A DNA stretch of 5,422 nt, from positions 1 through 5,422 of the forward strand of contig QEUY01000318.1 in the NCBI GenBank assembly GCA_003577365.1, written 5' to 3'. The position numbers and the translations under genes were made by a program. This DNA is from Chloroflexota bacterium (GTDB taxonomy: Bacteria; Chloroflexota; Anaerolineae; Caldilineales; Caldilineaceae). The notes under the pieces are model-generated. The model saw only the letters and a program-made list of their open reading frames with translations. It searched no databases and was not told the DNA's origin. This document shows positions 5,166 to 5,422 of this stretch, one piece after another. How positions within the stretch are numbered: the first letter of the stretch is position 1; the number at the start of each line of letters is the position of its first letter.

Positions 5166-5193
5166 TTGACAAGGGCAACTTTTCTGCTAGGAT
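5166..5193 (+). promoter_or_regulatory. Strong sigma70 promoter for the rightward gene at 5300
   Basis: A perfect TTGACA -35 (5166-5171) is followed by 16 nt and TAGGAT (5188-5193), preceded by the extended -10 dinucleotide TG (5185-5186). The predicted start is near 5200, inside the GAAC-N4-GTTC palindrome. This is the best promoter in the window and would give a leader of about 100 nt. Confidence 0.75.
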
Positions 5194-5219
5194 TAGAACA
5201 AATGTTCTTGTGCGGTCAC
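5192..5219 (-). promoter_or_regulatory. Candidate leftward promoter for the two-helix membrane protein
   Basis: On the minus strand, GTGACC (5219-5214, 4/6 to consensus) is followed by 16 nt and TCTAAT (5197-5192, 5/6 to TATAAT). The predicted start is near 5185, about 30 nt before the ATG at 5155. The -10 shares bases with the palindrome at 5195-5208. Confidence 0.5.
5195..5208. promoter_or_regulatory. LexA/DinR-type operator (GAAC-N4-GTTC)
   Basis: AGAACAAATGTTCT is a 14-bp palindrome in which 12 of 14 positions are symmetric. Its core GAAC-AAAT-GTTC fits the Gram-positive-type SOS box GAACRNRYGTTC at every position. It covers the -10 of the leftward promoter and the expected start site of the rightward one, so one bound dimer could block both. 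The match and placement are visible; LexA binding is inference. Confidence 0.6.
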
Positions 5220-5238
5220 CGCGCCCAATCCGGGCGCG
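5212..5238 (+). other. Short palindrome and GC-rich hairpin in the leader of the rightward gene
   Basis: GCGGT-C-ACCGC (5212-5222) is a 5+1+5 palindrome. It overlaps a perfect 7-bp stem, CGCGCCC (5220-5226) with GGGCGCG (5232-5238), with a 5-nt loop. The 10-mer GGTCACCGCG at 5214-5223 is repeated at 5290-5299, immediately before the ATG. There is no T-tract, so it is not a terminator; it could shape the leader RNA or bind a second regulator. Confidence 0.4.
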
Positions 5239-5299
5239 CCGCATATCCTTTTGGCCCGCCGGCCGTCATCATGGACAGGAGGCGAAAAGGGTCACCGCG

Positions 5300-5422
5300 A
5301 TGCTCAGTCTGCGTTATCTATCCCAAAATCTTACGGTCCTCTTTGACTCGATCCTGGGCGGCTTGACCCATGCCGGCTGGAGCGGCGCATGGGCGCGCGG
5401 CGGGCTATGGGGCCTGGTGCGC
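5300..5422 (+). CDS. 5' end of a gene truncated by the window edge, function unknown
   Basis: An open frame runs from ATG 5300 to the end of the window, giving 41 residues (MLSLRYLSQNLTVLFDSILG, then a Gly/Trp/Ala-rich stretch ending GLWGLVR). AAAAGGG (5285-5291) lies 8 nt upstream as a plausible ribosome site; a better AGGAGG (5277-5282) is too far away unless the leader folds. The frame has no earlier usable start nearby. A strong promoter (5166-5193) and the LexA-type box lie upstream, supporting a real gene. The visible residues are too few to name a family. An early helix (LTVLFDSILGGL) could be membrane-associated, but this is weak. Confidence 0.6.
   Translation, partial: MLSLRYLSQNLTVLFDSILGGLTHAGWSGAWARGGLWGLVR

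Noticed and set aside
5154..5366. 70-residue plus-strand open frame across the divergent control region
   Set aside because: It runs through the promoters, the palindrome and the ribosome site of the gene at 5300, and has no ribosome site or recognisable motif of its own.

Overview
This is a GC-rich window from a bacterial chromosome with no mobile element, CRISPR array or stable RNA gene that I can see. Its character suggests Chloroflexota (Anaerolineae/Caldilineae-like). The reasons are a lipoprotein with a long Ala/Pro/Thr linker, an RsmD with an APPQ motif in place of DPPY/F, and a SAM methyltransferase with a THUMP-like C-terminus. This placement is inference from protein style, not a phylogenetic result.

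Layout. Positions 33-1550 hold two plus-strand genes 3 nt apart: a lipoprotein (33-965) and the 16S rRNA m2G966 methyltransferase gene rsmD (969-1550). A hairpin at 1557-1591 has its T-tract on the minus strand and ends the convergent gene at 1628-2131, which encodes a one-helix membrane protein with a long coiled coil. The 500-nt gap 2132-2631 shows no convincing gene. It holds a good minus-strand promoter (2386-2414), a four-unit 13-nt tandem array (2508-2559) and a 7-bp/3-nt-loop hairpin on each side of that array. Positions 2632-4825 hold a plus-strand run: a THUMP-like methyltransferase, a PncC/CinA-C nicotinamide-nucleotide amidase, and a small DUF6504-like protein overlapping pncC by ATGA. 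A convergent two-helix membrane protein follows at 4853-5155. A divergent control region (5156-5299) then precedes a gene cut by the window edge (5300-5422).

The most interesting material is regulatory. (1) Between the genes at 4853-5155 and 5300-5422, a GAAC-N4-GTTC palindrome (5195-5208) of the LexA/DinR type lies on the -10 of a leftward promoter and on the expected start site of a rightward promoter with a perfect TTGACA -35. This suggests a divergent SOS-type switch. (2) The pncC Shine-Dalgarno sequence lies inside a perfect 11-bp inverted repeat whose other arm begins 4 nt after the upstream stop codon, with a second perfect 8-bp stem nested inside. This fits translational coupling or conditional control. 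(3) pncC opens with three perfect in-frame copies of a 15-bp repeat, giving an unusual MTTGT-repeat N-terminus. (4) RsmD lacks the acidic residue of its catalytic motif IV.

The genes do not form one pathway. They cover RNA methylation (rsmD and probably the THUMP-like enzyme), NAD-salvage/nucleotide clean-up (pncC) and small envelope proteins of unknown role. I see no complete new defence or mobile system.
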